Assembly: GCA_900545455.1 (NCBI GenBank)
Contig: UQZF01000012.1
Span: forward strand, 1-31,098
From: an uncultured Eubacteriales bacterium
GTDB taxonomy: Bacteria > Bacillota > Clostridia > Lachnospirales > Lachnospiraceae
Length of the DNA stretch: 31,098 nucleotides
Reading direction: 5' to 3'
In this document: piece by piece, positions 23,876 through 31,098 of the stretch
Position numbering within the stretch: the first letter of the stretch is position 1
Layout: the number at the start of each line of letters is the position of its first letter
Position numbers and translations under genes: made by a program
Notes under the pieces: model-generated
The model's database searches: none
What the model was told of the DNA's origin: nothing
What the model saw: only the letters and a program-made list of their open reading frames with translations

Positions 23876-24080
23876 CGTCCTCGAAGTCGTCACCGCGGTG
23901 GTTTAACTTGTAGAACATCATGCCGACGTAGGCTGTCACCGGGATGAGCACGGTCATCACGAGCGAGAGCTGTAAAAGTTTGAAAGCTGCATCGCTGTGG
24001 ATGAGGGCGAGCACGAGGCAGGAAAGATACAGGCCGACAAGGATTACGATGGCGGCTATGGCGAGTACTCTTTTTTTCAT
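23865..24080 (-). CDS. Small membrane protein, two predicted spans (71 aa)
   Basis: A 71-residue hydrophobic protein. The first span is VLAIAAIVILVGLYLSCLVLAL and the second about LLQLSLVMTVLIPVTAYVGMMF. A charged tail (HRGDDFEDEKK) follows. The N-terminus MKKRV and this tail are consistent with both ends inside. AAGGAG precedes the ATG by 7-8 bases, so it is likely translated. I do not recognise a family. It is convergent with the RNA methyltransferase gene and shares its terminator. Confidence 0.65.
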   Translation of the reverse strand: MKKRVLAIAAIVILVGLYLSCLVLALIHSDAAFKLLQLSLVMTVLIPVTAYVGMMFYKLNHRGDDFEDEKK

Positions 24081-24160
24081 GTGGGGTTCTCCTTTTCATG
24101 ATTAATGTGAGACGTAAAAATATGCGGGTTCATTTTACCGCCGTATCTAATCAGATATGT

Positions 24161-24199
24161 AAAAAGGCACATACCACAGAGTGTTCTGCGCCATGTGCC
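24161..24199 (-). terminator. Terminator downstream of the SEC-C gene
   Basis: Read on the minus strand, a stem of 7 bp (24199-24193 with 24172-24166) with an inner CAGA/TCTG stem is followed by TTTTT. It lies about 95 bases after the SEC-C stop. Confidence 0.75.
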
Positions 24200-24215
24200 A
24201 TAAAAAGGGGAGGAT

Positions 24216-24294
24216 AATTTTCTGTCCTGTGAACAGAAAATTCGGTAAATCTTCTTTTGTGATGGTATGATTATTACCATGCGCAGGAAGATTT
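24216..24294. other. Two further hairpins in the SEC-C 3' region
   Basis: A perfect 10-bp hairpin (24216-24225 with 24233-24242) and a nested one (24247-24254 with 24287-24294 outside, 24262-24267 with 24275-24280 inside) stand between the SEC-C stop codon and its terminator. Four stems thus fall within 135 bases without an ORF. Role unknown; a processed 3' UTR RNA is possible. Confidence 0.5.
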
Positions 24295-24799
24295 ATACAT
24301 TCGCTCCGCAACATTTCTTATATTTCTTTCCTGAACCGCATGGACATGGGTCATTACGTCCAACCTTAGGCTGTGTGTTGACTATGGTTGTGGAAAGCTT
24401 CTGCTCTTTGTAGAGAGCCTTGCGGGTATCTGCGTCGAGAAGGTCATCCCACTGTGGAAGTGTGTATAACCATTCAGCCTTGGCAGCTACCATGTTCTTG
24501 TAGAGTAACTCCTTATCAAAATCCATCGATACAACAGTGTTCTCATCCATTGTCTCGATAGGGTTAGGTGTCTTGAGGCTGTCGTTGATTCCGTCGAGAA
24601 CACCTACCATTGTGAGAAGTTCAAGACCGAAACGGTCAGCGAGCTCCTTGACTGTGCCGCTTACAGGCTCCTTGGATGTAAGAATCTGCTCGTAAACACC
24701 CTTCTCATAATTAAAATATGTTGCCCAGAACATCTGATACTTCTGGTCGTCCATCTCCTGCTCGTAAGCAAGATTTCTCCATGTTTCAAGTAATGACAT
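24293..24799 (-). CDS. SEC-C metal-binding motif protein
   Basis: A 168-residue cytoplasmic protein ending in the zinc-binding SEC-C motif GRNDPCPCGSGKKYKKCCG, the same tail found in SecA. The N-terminal 140 residues are mainly helical and acidic (MSLLETWRNLAYEQEMDDQK) and match the layout of clostridial proteins annotated only as SEC-C containing. GAAGGAAG precedes the ATG by about 8 bases. It has its own promoter (24865-24893) and terminator. By the motif it may bind ribosomes or nascent chains, as SEC-C tails do in SecA and related proteins; this is inference. Confidence 0.85.
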   Translation of the reverse strand: MSLLETWRNLAYEQEMDDQKYQMFWATYFNYEKGVYEQILTSKEPVSGTVKELADRFGLELLTMVGVLDGINDSLKTPNPIETMDENTVVSMDFDKELLYKNMVAAKAEWLYTLPQWDDLLDADTRKALYKEQKLSTTIVNTQPKVGRNDPCPCGSGKKYKKCCGANV

Positions 24800-24864
24800 A
24801 ATTGTACTTCCTTCTATTTATATATTCTGTTGCCGGCTGTGACAAAAACAGCCATGATGCAATC

Positions 24865-24893
24865 ATTTTATAACATAAGCGTCATAACGTCAA
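24865..24893 (-). promoter_or_regulatory. Predicted promoter of the SEC-C gene
   Basis: On the minus strand TTGACG (24893-24888) and TAAAAT (24870-24865) are 17 bases apart. A GGCTGT/ACAGCC hairpin lies in the leader. Confidence 0.65.
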
Positions 24894-24900
24894 GCCTGAA

Positions 24901-24930
24901 AAGAAAAGGGAACACCATTAATGTGCTCCC
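24901..24930 (-). terminator. Terminator overlapping the end of the 24918 membrane-protein gene
   Basis: Minus-strand stem of 8 bp with one G-U pair (24930-24923 with 24915-24908), then TTTTCTTTT. The stop codon of the gene lies in the loop. Confidence 0.7.
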
Positions 24931-25904
24931 ATGGATTTGCCCTCGCTGTAACCGATAAGGATTTCAGGAAAACGTGTCTGCAGTGCATTGAGCACAAGCT
25001 CGACAGCGTCCTTGGTTTTGTGATGTACGATATAGTGTTTTTTGTCGTTGGCTACGACGCTTAACGAATAGCTTATGTTGAGGTGAAGCAGTCTGTTCTG
25101 CAGAGTTCCGAACTTGTATGCCCATACTATTGATTCGAGAGGCACAATGTGAATATTGTGCTTGTCATAAGCAATAAAAAAGTTGTCGGTAAGTGTTATT
25201 CCCGGTGCATAGGCATGGGATGTTTCGAATTCTTCGCATGCGGCGTTATACAACTCGGCTTTATTGCCGTAACGCGATAGGCGGAGAACTGTTCGTGAGA
25301 GCAGAGGATTTATAAGTGATACAATAATTATTATCAGATGTATGATTGCTGAGACGGACATTATTCCAAGTATCGCGGCAAGGACATATTCACGCCCCTG
25401 AGACATTCTGTACTGGTTGATTGTTACTTTACTGCTCATGAGGTTTAATGCTTGAATTGTCCAGTCGAGGTTACGGCTTACGAGCTTGTTGAGGGATTCG
25501 GTCTCACCCTCGTTCGATTCGAGCTTCGCTTTGCAGTTGAAGGACTCGATATGCTGCGGCGGAGTTTCCGTGGTGTTGCCGACGCCGAGGGTTGACGCGG
25601 AAATGAGAACGTAGTAGCAGTTGTTCTCATAGAGGCAGTAATAATAGCATGCCTTTATTTTGCGTCCGTCGGTGCGGTTGACACCAGAATAGTAAAGGTC
25701 GGAGAGGGTGGCGTTCACATAGATGTCGCCACTGTGGTATGCGCTTACAGCCTCAACGGGTGTTGACACGGCGGGGAGTGTGAATATATCGTACAGGGAT
25801 GTTATATGAACAACAACAACACAGAAAACGATAAAAACACTCGGCATTATAAGTTTTCTGCAATTGATTTTCTTGATTGTGGCAGACAATGATTTTTTTT
25901 TCAT
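24918..25904 (-). CDS. Hypothetical membrane protein with extracellular loop and cytoplasmic tail domain
   Basis: A 328-residue protein of no family I recognise with confidence. A basic N-terminus (MKKKSLSATIKK) leads into a membrane span (LIMPSVFIVFCVVVVHITSLY). Next is an extracellular region of about 140 residues with several Cys and Tyr residues. A second span (VLAAILGIMSVSAIIHLIIIIVSL) follows, and then about 110 residues inside, rich in beta strands, which might be a PH-like domain. The frame is open upstream to 26351, but that part overlaps the methyltransferase gene on the other strand. The start at 25904 is supported by a consensus promoter (25942-25970) and the signal-like N-terminus; the ribosome binding site is weak (GAGGCGG about 8-10 bases upstream). 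Confidence 0.7.
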   Translation of the reverse strand: MKKKSLSATIKKINCRKLIMPSVFIVFCVVVVHITSLYDIFTLPAVSTPVEAVSAYHSGDIYVNATLSDLYYSGVNRTDGRKIKACYYYCLYENNCYYVLISASTLGVGNTTETPPQHIESFNCKAKLESNEGETESLNKLVSRNLDWTIQALNLMSSKVTINQYRMSQGREYVLAAILGIMSVSAIIHLIIIIVSLINPLLSRTVLRLSRYGNKAELYNAACEEFETSHAYAPGITLTDNFFIAYDKHNIHIVPLESIVWAYKFGTLQNRLLHLNISYSLSVVANDKKHYIVHHKTKDAVELVLNALQTRFPEILIGYSEGKSMGAH

Positions 25905-25941
25905 AAAGTTAACCGCCTCGAAATTAAAATTAGGTATAATC

Positions 25942-25970
25942 AGTATATAGGCAAATGGAAGAAATTTCAA
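25942..25970 (-). promoter_or_regulatory. Predicted promoter of the 24918-25904 gene
   Basis: On the minus strand TTGAAA (25970-25965) and TATACT (25947-25942) are 17 bases apart, placing the transcript start about 30 bases before the chosen ATG. Confidence 0.68.
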
Positions 25971-25986
25971 GCTGTATGTGCCGGGC

Positions 25987-26015
25987 TTGCATTTTGCACA
26001 AAAAATTGATACTAT
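25987..26015 (+). promoter_or_regulatory. Predicted promoter of the methyltransferase-hslO operon
   Basis: TTGCAT (25987-25992) and TACTAT (26010-26015) are 17 bases apart. It is divergent from, and does not overlap, the minus-strand promoter at 25942-25970. Confidence 0.6.
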
Positions 26016-26073
26016 GTTGCAGTGGTAATTTGGTTCCGGTAAATTTCGATAATCGACGGAAAGGAAATAAAAA

Positions 26074-26793
26074 ATGGCGGCATATAAAAGGTTTGCGAAA
26101 AAGTATGATGCTTTTATGAGAGATATACCGTATGGCAGGTGGGCAGAATATGCTATAGACGGGCTGAGAAGATACGGCGTCAGAGCGGAGGATGGCTGTA
26201 TGCTGCTTGAGTTTGGATGCGGCACGGGAAGCATGGCACGATATTTCTGCATGGAGGGGTATGATGTTGTGGGAATAGACTTGTCGGAACATATGGTGAA
26301 AGAGGCGGCCGAGAAATTCATTCCGGGATTTGAGGCATATACCGCTGACATGAGAGTTCCGTTCCTTTGTGATGAGAGCTGTGACGGTGTGGTGAGTTTT
26401 TGTGATTCGATGAATTATCTTACAAGTTTGTCGGACTTGAAGCTTACGATGAAGGCAGCTGCCAAGCAGCTTAAAAAGGGCGGTATTTTCATGTTTGACA
26501 TGAAAACAGACTGCTTTTACAGGGATGAGCTGGGAGATAATGTGTTTGCGGACAGAGTAGGAAGAGATTCATATATATGGGAGAATCACTATGACACCGA
26601 CAGGCATATCAATACTTACGATATAACTTTTTACCATAGGATATTTGGTGGAATATGTACAAGCTTTACGGAGAGACATGTCCAAAGAGCATTTTCAAAA
26701 AGACAGGTTGTTCAGACTGCAGTTAAGTATGGTCTTTCGCTGAAGGAATACAGAGTTAAAGGTGAGAGAGCTTATTACATTTTTAAAAAATAA
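26074..26793 (+). CDS. Class I SAM-dependent methyltransferase
   Basis: A 239-residue cytoplasmic methyltransferase of the Methyltransf_25/11 type. Motif I is LLEFGCGTGSMARYF (about residues 44-58), followed by VVGIDLSEHMVKEA, the acidic motif YTADMRVPF, and the GGIFMFDMKT strand. A short N-terminal helix region begins YKRFAKKYDAFM, as in many clostridial homologues. AAGGAAAT precedes the ATG. hslO follows after 24 bases in the same direction. The substrate cannot be assigned; small molecule or tRNA are both possible. Confidence 0.88.
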   Translation: MAAYKRFAKKYDAFMRDIPYGRWAEYAIDGLRRYGVRAEDGCMLLEFGCGTGSMARYFCMEGYDVVGIDLSEHMVKEAAEKFIPGFEAYTADMRVPFLCDESCDGVVSFCDSMNYLTSLSDLKLTMKAAAKQLKKGGIFMFDMKTDCFYRDELGDNVFADRVGRDSYIWENHYDTDRHINTYDITFYHRIFGGICTSFTERHVQRAFSKRQVVQTAVKYGLSLKEYRVKGERAYYIFKK

Positions 26794-26817
26794 ATCAAAA
26801 CACAAGGAGATATTATA

Positions 26818-27699
26818 ATGGAAGATTATATTGTTCGTGCAACGGCTGCGGATAACCAGCTTAGGGCATTTGCAATCTATTCAAGGAATCTTGTCGAGGA
26901 GGCAAGAGAAAGACACAACACATCGCCTGTGGCTACGGCTGCACTTGGCAGACTTATGTCGGCTGCGGCTATGATGGGTGTCATGATGAAGGACGATGAC
27001 GATCTTCTCACCATAAAGGTTGAGGGCGACGGTCCGATCGGAGGAATAATGGTTACTGCAGATTCAAATGCAGGGGTAAAGGGATATGTCGGAAATCCAG
27101 ATGTAATGCTGCCTCCTAACAGCAAGGGCAAGCTTGATGTCGGAGGGGCTGTCGGAAGAGGCATGCTCACCGTAATCAAGGATATCGGCCTCAAGGAGCC
27201 GTACAGCGGAAGCTGCGAGCTCGTATCGGGTGAGATTGCCGAGGATTTGACATACTACTTTGCATCGAGTGAGCAGGTTCCGTCGGCGGTAGCTCTCGGC
27301 GTATTGATGGAACATGACAATACGGTGAAGCAGGCAGGAGGAGTTATCATTCAGGTAATGCCTTTTGCCGAGGATGCGGTTATTGATAAGCTTGAAGAGA
27401 AGATTAACGGCATGAGTTCAATCACTTCGATGCTCGACAAGGGAATGACACCGGAGGATATATTGAACGAGATACTCGGAGATTTCGGTGTTGAATTCAA
27501 CGATAGGATTCCGGCAGCCTTCAGATGCAACTGTTCCAAGGAACGTGTTGAGAAGGCTCTGATAAGTATCGGAAAGAAGGAACTTAAGGAGATGATAGAC
27601 GAGGGAAAGCCTATTGAACTTAAGTGCCACTTCTGCAATACGGGGTACGATTTCTCGGTTGATGAACTCAAAAAAATACTTAAATATGCAAAAGGATAA
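26818..27699 (+). CDS. hslO: Hsp33 redox-regulated chaperonin
   Basis: Cytoplasmic holdase that protects unfolded proteins during oxidative stress. The four zinc-binding cysteines of the redox switch are at residues 237, 239, 270 and 273 (FRCNCSKERV and LKCHFCNTGY). The N-terminal core has RATAADNQLRAFA and the central SEQVPSAVALGVL of the family. At 293 residues the length is normal. AAGGAGA precedes the ATG by about 8 bases. It lies between a methyltransferase and a cold-shock gene; the latter has its own promoter starting four bases after the hslO stop, and no terminator separates them. Confidence 0.95.
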   Translation: MEDYIVRATAADNQLRAFAIYSRNLVEEARERHNTSPVATAALGRLMSAAAMMGVMMKDDDDLLTIKVEGDGPIGGIMVTADSNAGVKGYVGNPDVMLPPNSKGKLDVGGAVGRGMLTVIKDIGLKEPYSGSCELVSGEIAEDLTYYFASSEQVPSAVALGVLMEHDNTVKQAGGVIIQVMPFAEDAVIDKLEEKINGMSSITSMLDKGMTPEDILNEILGDFGVEFNDRIPAAFRCNCSKERVEKALISIGKKELKEMIDEGKPIELKCHFCNTGYDFSVDELKKILKYAKG

Positions 27700-27702
27700 T
27701 TC

Positions 27703-27731
27703 TTGACACCCTTTATTTTCTGTGATATTCT
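27703..27731 (+). promoter_or_regulatory. Promoter of the cold-shock gene
   Basis: TTGACA (27703-27708), full consensus, and TATTCT (27726-27731) are 17 bases apart. The leader of about 76 bases can form a stem around GCAGT/ACTGC, with CATA/TATG outside it. Confidence 0.75.
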
Positions 27732-27813
27732 AACAATGTGCTGTAACAAAGCATATATGCTGCAGTATAGGACTGCGGTATGAACTTTTTTTAAATATTT
27801 TGGAGGTATCACA

Positions 27814-28014
27814 ATGAGCAAGGGTACAGTTAAGTGGTTCAACAATTCTAAGGGCTACGGTTTCATCTCTGATGAGAACGGCAAGGATGTATTCGTACAT
27901 TACTCAGGTCTTAACATGGAAGGCTTCAAGTCTCTTGAAGAGGGCCAGGCAGTAGAGTTCGACGTAGTAGACGGCGCTAAGGGACCACAGGCTACAAACG
28001 TAACAAAATTATAA
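27814..28014 (+). CDS. Cold-shock protein (CspA family)
   Basis: A 66-residue nucleic-acid-binding protein, a single OB-fold cold-shock domain. Both RNA-binding motifs are present: RNP1 as SKGYGFI and RNP2 as VFVHYSGL, after the typical start KGTVKWFNNS. It acts as an RNA chaperone. GGAGG precedes the ATG by about 8 bases. It is preceded by a near-consensus promoter and a folded leader, as in other csp genes. Confidence 0.95.
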   Translation: MSKGTVKWFNNSKGYGFISDENGKDVFVHYSGLNMEGFKSLEEGQAVEFDVVDGAKGPQATNVTKL

Positions 28015-28080
28015 TCAACGAAGTTTTACAGTGTGCCTTTTTAATATAAAGAGCAATATTTGTACTTAACGAGATTATGA

Positions 28081-28112
28081 AAATAGGGATTGCCGTGAGG
28101 CAGTCCCTATTT
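28081..28112. terminator. Terminator between the cold-shock gene and the convergent membrane gene
   Basis: 14-bp stem with one G-U-type pair, 28081-28094 with 28099-28112, GTGA loop. The minus-strand copy is followed by T's; the plus strand has a weak tail. Confidence 0.7.
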
Positions 28113-28141
28113 ACTTGTGTAATGGAAACCCTTGTTCCTTA

Positions 28142-29083
28142 TTATTTATTTACATTCTTATTGAAGTCCGGCATTTTCTTTGATTCAGAAGGTTTTGAAC
28201 GGTTAGTGCCGGGCTTGTTCTTTGTCTCCTTAACAGTGGGCTTGATACCGCGGTAGTAGGTGTTGTGTATTCTTAGGAATAAGAGTGTGCATCCTGCAAA
28301 AATGAGAATCTCTGCGGCAAAGCATCCGATTCTGTTGAACAATATTCCTGCGGAATAAAGATTACCCGGAAGATACATAAGAGACTGTAAGCCTACGATA
28401 GACAGAATATGTATCTTTTTAAGTTCGCCGTGATATACCGCATAGAACATAACTGAAATCATGGTATTGAATACCAGGAACATGATGCTTTCGATACCTG
28501 AAAACATGTATGTGTATGATGGATTGTCGTAGAAGAACATCAGGGATGAGAGCTGTTGAACAGCTTCATCAACGGTGTCGTAGCTGTTGGCAAGTTCGGC
28601 AAGCCCCGTGGTGTTGAGTGTTGTGCACAGGCTGTAGTTAAACAGAATGGTTATACCTGTTATTACTGCTTCGGTGAGAGAAACGCCCACACCTATTCCA
28701 TAAGCATCACAGTATTCATTATAATACTTGCGTATGAACCACATGGCAAAAAAACGTCCGCCTACTACCAGTGCTGAGGTGATTATAAGAACAAGCAGTC
28801 TCATAATGACAAGGTTGACGGTACTTATATCATCAGGCATGGTCATTGAGATGAGACTTGACAGGAAACTTCCCATCATAAGGTAGAACAGCAGATAGGC
28901 TGTTATTCCGTACAAAATCGGGAAAAAACGCAGTCCGACATTCTTTTTTGTCATGATGACCAGACCGATTGCAAAACAAAGAAGTATTATTCCGGAGGCT
29001 GCTATGAAATATACGGTCAGAGTTGGGATGGTCCGGCTAAGGTCGTATATGCCGCTAAGCTCGGATGCAATATCAAAATTCAT
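28142..29083 (-). CDS. Multi-pass membrane protein, possibly YhfC-like
   Basis: A 313-residue integral membrane protein with about seven or eight hydrophobic spans and a soluble, Lys/Pro-rich C-terminal tail (from about residue 280). The segment VVGGRFFAMWFIRKYY followed by YGIGVGVSLTEAVITG, and later SGIESIMFLVFNTMISVMFY, resembles the YhfC family of putative membrane peptidases. The usual GhGG-x-E element is altered, however, so any peptidase activity is doubtful. AAAGGA precedes the ATG by about 8 bases, and a consensus promoter stands at 29137-29165. It is divergent from the HD-GYP gene and convergent with the cold-shock gene. The family match is from memory only. Confidence 0.6.
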   Translation of the reverse strand: MNFDIASELSGIYDLSRTIPTLTVYFIAASGIILLCFAIGLVIMTKKNVGLRFFPILYGITAYLLFYLMMGSFLSSLISMTMPDDISTVNLVIMRLLVLIITSALVVGGRFFAMWFIRKYYNEYCDAYGIGVGVSLTEAVITGITILFNYSLCTTLNTTGLAELANSYDTVDEAVQQLSSLMFFYDNPSYTYMFSGIESIMFLVFNTMISVMFYAVYHGELKKIHILSIVGLQSLMYLPGNLYSAGILFNRIGCFAAEILIFAGCTLLFLRIHNTYYRGIKPTVKETKNKPGTNRSKPSESKKMPDFNKNVNK

Positions 29084-29136
29084 AGATAAATCCTTTCTTA
29101 AAATAAGAATATTATTTGTCCATAGGGACTTTAATA

Positions 29137-29165
29137 ATTATAGACTATGATGTATAATCCATCAA
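29137..29165 (-). promoter_or_regulatory. Predicted promoter of the YhfC-like gene
   Basis: On the minus strand TTGATG (29165-29160) and TATAAT (29142-29137) are 17 bases apart. Confidence 0.65.
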
Positions 29166-29184
29166 ATGAAATTTTAGTAAAATA

Positions 29185-29212
29185 TTGAAAATTGTAAAAG
29201 ATTAAGTATAAT
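29185..29212 (+). promoter_or_regulatory. Predicted promoter of the HD-GYP gene
   Basis: TTGAAA (29185-29190) and TATAAT (29207-29212) are 16 bases apart, about 30 bases before the start codon. Confidence 0.65.
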
Positions 29213-29243
29213 AGATACGAGATTCAGTTATTCGGAGGTAACA

Positions 29244-30494
29244 ATGGCAGTAATAAGCAGTAAGAATATGTATGATATTCTTCGCAAATCTTTTTCCATA
29301 TTGAACCCACAGCTTATGCATCATAGCGAGAGAACGGCATATATCCTGTATAAGATGCTGCTTACTGAGGGCAGGATGAACAATCAGGAGATGGCGGATT
29401 ATGTCCTGATTGCTCTTTTGCATGATATAGGTACATGTAAGCTTGAATATATAGAACACTGGGCTGATTATGAGAAGAATGATGTATGGCCGCATTCGAT
29501 TTACGGCTTTTTGTTCCTCAAGTATCTTTCGCCGCTTGACAGCAAGGCTGAAGTTGTGCTTTATCACCATCTCGATTACAACAAGCACTATGTCATAAAG
29601 AGCCAGCATATTAAGATAGCGGAATATCTTTTTATGGCGGACAAGATGGATGTCATGATGAGCATGCCGGGGACCCTTGAGAGCGATTATCTTCAGAAGT
29701 ACCGCAATATCAAGTTTTCGGCGGAGGCACTTGCGCTTTTCCTTAAGGCCAATGCACAGTACAATGTCCTTGACAACCTGAAGCATGATGATTATCTTAA
29801 AGAAATTGATGATCTTATAGCATCTGTGAACTTTTCGGAGGAATATAAGAGAAAATTCCTTCAAATGCTTGTGTATATCATAGATTTCCGAAGTGAGCAC
29901 ACGGTAATACATACGCTTGCCACGACAATATTTGCCCAGGAGTTAGGTGAGATGATGCATCTTGCGGCACAGGAGAAGTACAATTTATACTACGGGGCAT
30001 TGCTGCACGATATAGGAAAGATTGCCATTCCGCTGTCAATACTTGAGTCGCCGGGAAGACTGTCGCCGAAAGAAATGGACATAATGAAGAAGCATGTGGA
30101 GATTACGGACCATATTCTCACGGGAATCATTGACGATGACGTGCGGGAAATTGCAATACGTCACCACGAAAAGCTTGACGGAAGCGGATATTTCAGGGAC
30201 CTTAAAGCCGAACAGCTTACGAAGCCTCAGAGAATAGTTGCGGTTGCGGACATAATAAGTGCACTTTACGGAAAGAGAAGCTACAAGGATGCATTTGATA
30301 TTGACAGAATCAAGAAAATTATCAAATCGGATGCGGACAACAATAAGATATGTCCGCAGGTTGTAGGCGTGGCACTCAGAAATATGAACAGGATTATAGA
30401 TAATTTCGAGAAAAAGAAAGAGATTACTCTCGGAACCTACATGCAGATAAAGAGACAGGAACACGAGATATATGAGCAGTTCAAGGGACTGTAA
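29244..30494 (+). CDS. Tandem HD / HD-GYP domain protein, probable c-di-GMP phosphodiesterase
   Basis: A 416-residue cytoplasmic protein with two HD domains. The first (about 25-140) has LLHDIGT with His60-Asp61 and a later YHHLDYN (His108-His109), but no GYP loop. The second (about 215-370) is an HD-GYP domain: LLHDIGK with His255-Asp256, the next His284, HHEKLDGSGYF at 307-317, and Asp336. The last residue of the GYP signature is Phe rather than Pro. HD-GYP enzymes hydrolyse c-di-GMP using two or three metal ions; this one lacks a receiver or sensor domain. GGAGG precedes the ATG. The PilZ protein elsewhere in the window could be a receptor for the same molecule. Hydrolysis of another cyclic dinucleotide cannot be excluded. 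Confidence 0.88.
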   Translation: MAVISSKNMYDILRKSFSILNPQLMHHSERTAYILYKMLLTEGRMNNQEMADYVLIALLHDIGTCKLEYIEHWADYEKNDVWPHSIYGFLFLKYLSPLDSKAEVVLYHHLDYNKHYVIKSQHIKIAEYLFMADKMDVMMSMPGTLESDYLQKYRNIKFSAEALALFLKANAQYNVLDNLKHDDYLKEIDDLIASVNFSEEYKRKFLQMLVYIIDFRSEHTVIHTLATTIFAQELGEMMHLAAQEKYNLYYGALLHDIGKIAIPLSILESPGRLSPKEMDIMKKHVEITDHILTGIIDDDVREIAIRHHEKLDGSGYFRDLKAEQLTKPQRIVAVADIISALYGKRSYKDAFDIDRIKKIIKSDADNNKICPQVVGVALRNMNRIIDNFEKKKEITLGTYMQIKRQEHEIYEQFKGL

Positions 30495-30495
30495 G

Positions 30496-30546
30496 AAAAC
30501 GGGCTGACAGGGGATTTGATTTTCTCCGGATGTCAGCCCGTTTTTT
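30496..30546. terminator. Terminator between the HD-GYP and ABC binding-protein genes
   Basis: 14-bp perfect stem, 30496-30509 with 30531-30544, loop 30510-30530, with six T's at 30541-30546. The minus-strand reading also has an AT-rich tail, so it may serve both convergent genes. Confidence 0.87.
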
Positions 30547-30550
30547 ATGC

Positions 30551-31098
30551 CTATTTTTCGGCGGCTTTCTCGGCGAATGTTGTATCGACAAGGTCATTGT
30601 ACGGTGCATATTCTTTTATGACTCCTGCCTCAAAGAGGATATCCTGTAAAAGATTGAAGCTGTCGCTTGTGAAAATAAGGTTGTTTTTCCATGTATCCTG
30701 TGCCTTGTACCGCTCGACTATGAGAGCGATTGTGTCAACATCGGTGTCCGGAAACTGTGGTGCGATAACTTTGGCTATATCTGATGAGGAGTGGGTGTTT
30801 ACATACTCCATTCCACGCTGAAGGGCATTGGTAAAGCCCTGGATAATGTCGGGATTTTTCTTTATAAAGCTCTTCTTGGCACTGTATGCGGTATACGGGA
30901 CGTATCCGCTGTCGACACCGAGACTTGCGGCAACGTATCCGCTTCCCTCTTTTTCAAGTGCTGTTGCGTGCGGCTCGAACTCGACGGTGAAGTCTCCCTG
31001 ACCGCCGGCAAATGCACCGCTTGTGAGACCAAAATCAATATTCTGCACGATTTCCAAATCGTTTGTAATGTCGATTCCGTTATTTTTCAGAATATATT
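30551..31098 (-). CDS. ABC transporter substrate-binding protein, NMT1/SsuA-like, N-terminus outside window
   Basis: The C-terminal 182 residues of a solute-binding protein for an importer of nitrate, sulfonate or thiamine-precursor type. The frame is open to the window edge, with YILKNNGID and TNDLEIVQN read from its last codons, so the TTG at 31057 is internal. The pattern GAFAGGQGDFTVEFEPHATALE followed by GYVPYTAYSAKKSFIKKNPD and the late helices fits the NMT1/THI5-like and SsuA-like family, in which a pocket binds a small organic anion or pyrimidine. The terminal AEKAAEK is charged. Permease and ATPase genes would be expected outside the window. Substrate unknown. Confidence 0.8.
   Translation of the reverse strand, partial: YILKNNGIDITNDLEIVQNIDFGLTSGAFAGGQGDFTVEFEPHATALEKEGSGYVAASLGVDSGYVPYTAYSAKKSFIKKNPDIIQGFTNALQRGMEYVNTHSSSDIAKVIAPQFPDTDVDTIALIVERYKAQDTWKNNLIFTSDSFNLLQDILFEAGVIKEYAPYNDLVDTTFAEKAAEK

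Noticed and set aside
25905..26351. N-terminal extension of the minus-strand membrane protein by 149 residues
   Set aside because: It overlaps the methyltransferase gene on the other strand, which has clear family motifs, and the promoter at 25942-25970 starts transcription inside it.

Overview
The window looks like a chromosomal segment of a Gram-positive anaerobe of the class Clostridia, most probably family Lachnospiraceae. This is an inference. It rests on moderate GC, AGGAGG-type ribosome binding sites, TTGACA/TATAAT promoters with 17-base spacers, a Bacillus-type PurF with an Fe-S cluster cysteine set, a holin-like small toxin cassette, DUF3783 and SEC-C proteins, and a LacI-controlled CUT1 sugar ABC operon without its own ATPase. 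No rRNA, tRNA, CRISPR array, transposase or prophage gene was seen.

Layout. 1-924: 3' part of a ROK glucokinase. 946-1270: a type I toxin-antitoxin-like cassette with a 28-residue hydrophobic peptide and a divergent antisense RNA promoter. 1314-2924: DUF3783 protein and ApbE flavin transferase. 2938-3816 (minus): AraC-type regulator. 3876-3974: a 99-base imperfect palindrome. 4261-7270: glycogen phosphorylase and a HAD hydrolase. 7339-7695 (minus): PilZ protein. 7776-11731: purC-purF-purB operon with a foldable leader. 11843-16465: LacI regulator, sugar-binding lipoprotein and two permeases, with three operator-like boxes and an internal terminator. 16539-20894: a surface PIG-L deacetylase, a second surface protein overlapping it by 4 bases, and aroA. 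20943-23853: purA coupled to an unusual RNA methyltransferase-like protein. 23865-25904 (minus): three small or membrane genes. 25987-28014: methyltransferase, hslO (Hsp33) and a cold-shock protein. 28142-29083 (minus): multi-pass membrane protein resembling YhfC. 29185-30494: protein with two HD domains, the second HD-GYP. 30551-31098 (minus): C-terminal part of an NMT1/SsuA-like binding protein cut by the window edge.

How the genes work together. purC, purF, purB and purA cover several steps of IMP and AMP synthesis. Glucokinase and glycogen phosphorylase feed glucose phosphates into central metabolism, and the LacI-ABC operon imports an unidentified carbohydrate. PilZ and HD-GYP proteins point to c-di-GMP signalling. 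The least familiar parts are the paired C-terminally anchored surface proteins (16612-19541), the toxin/antisense cassette, the 99-base palindrome and the purC leader.
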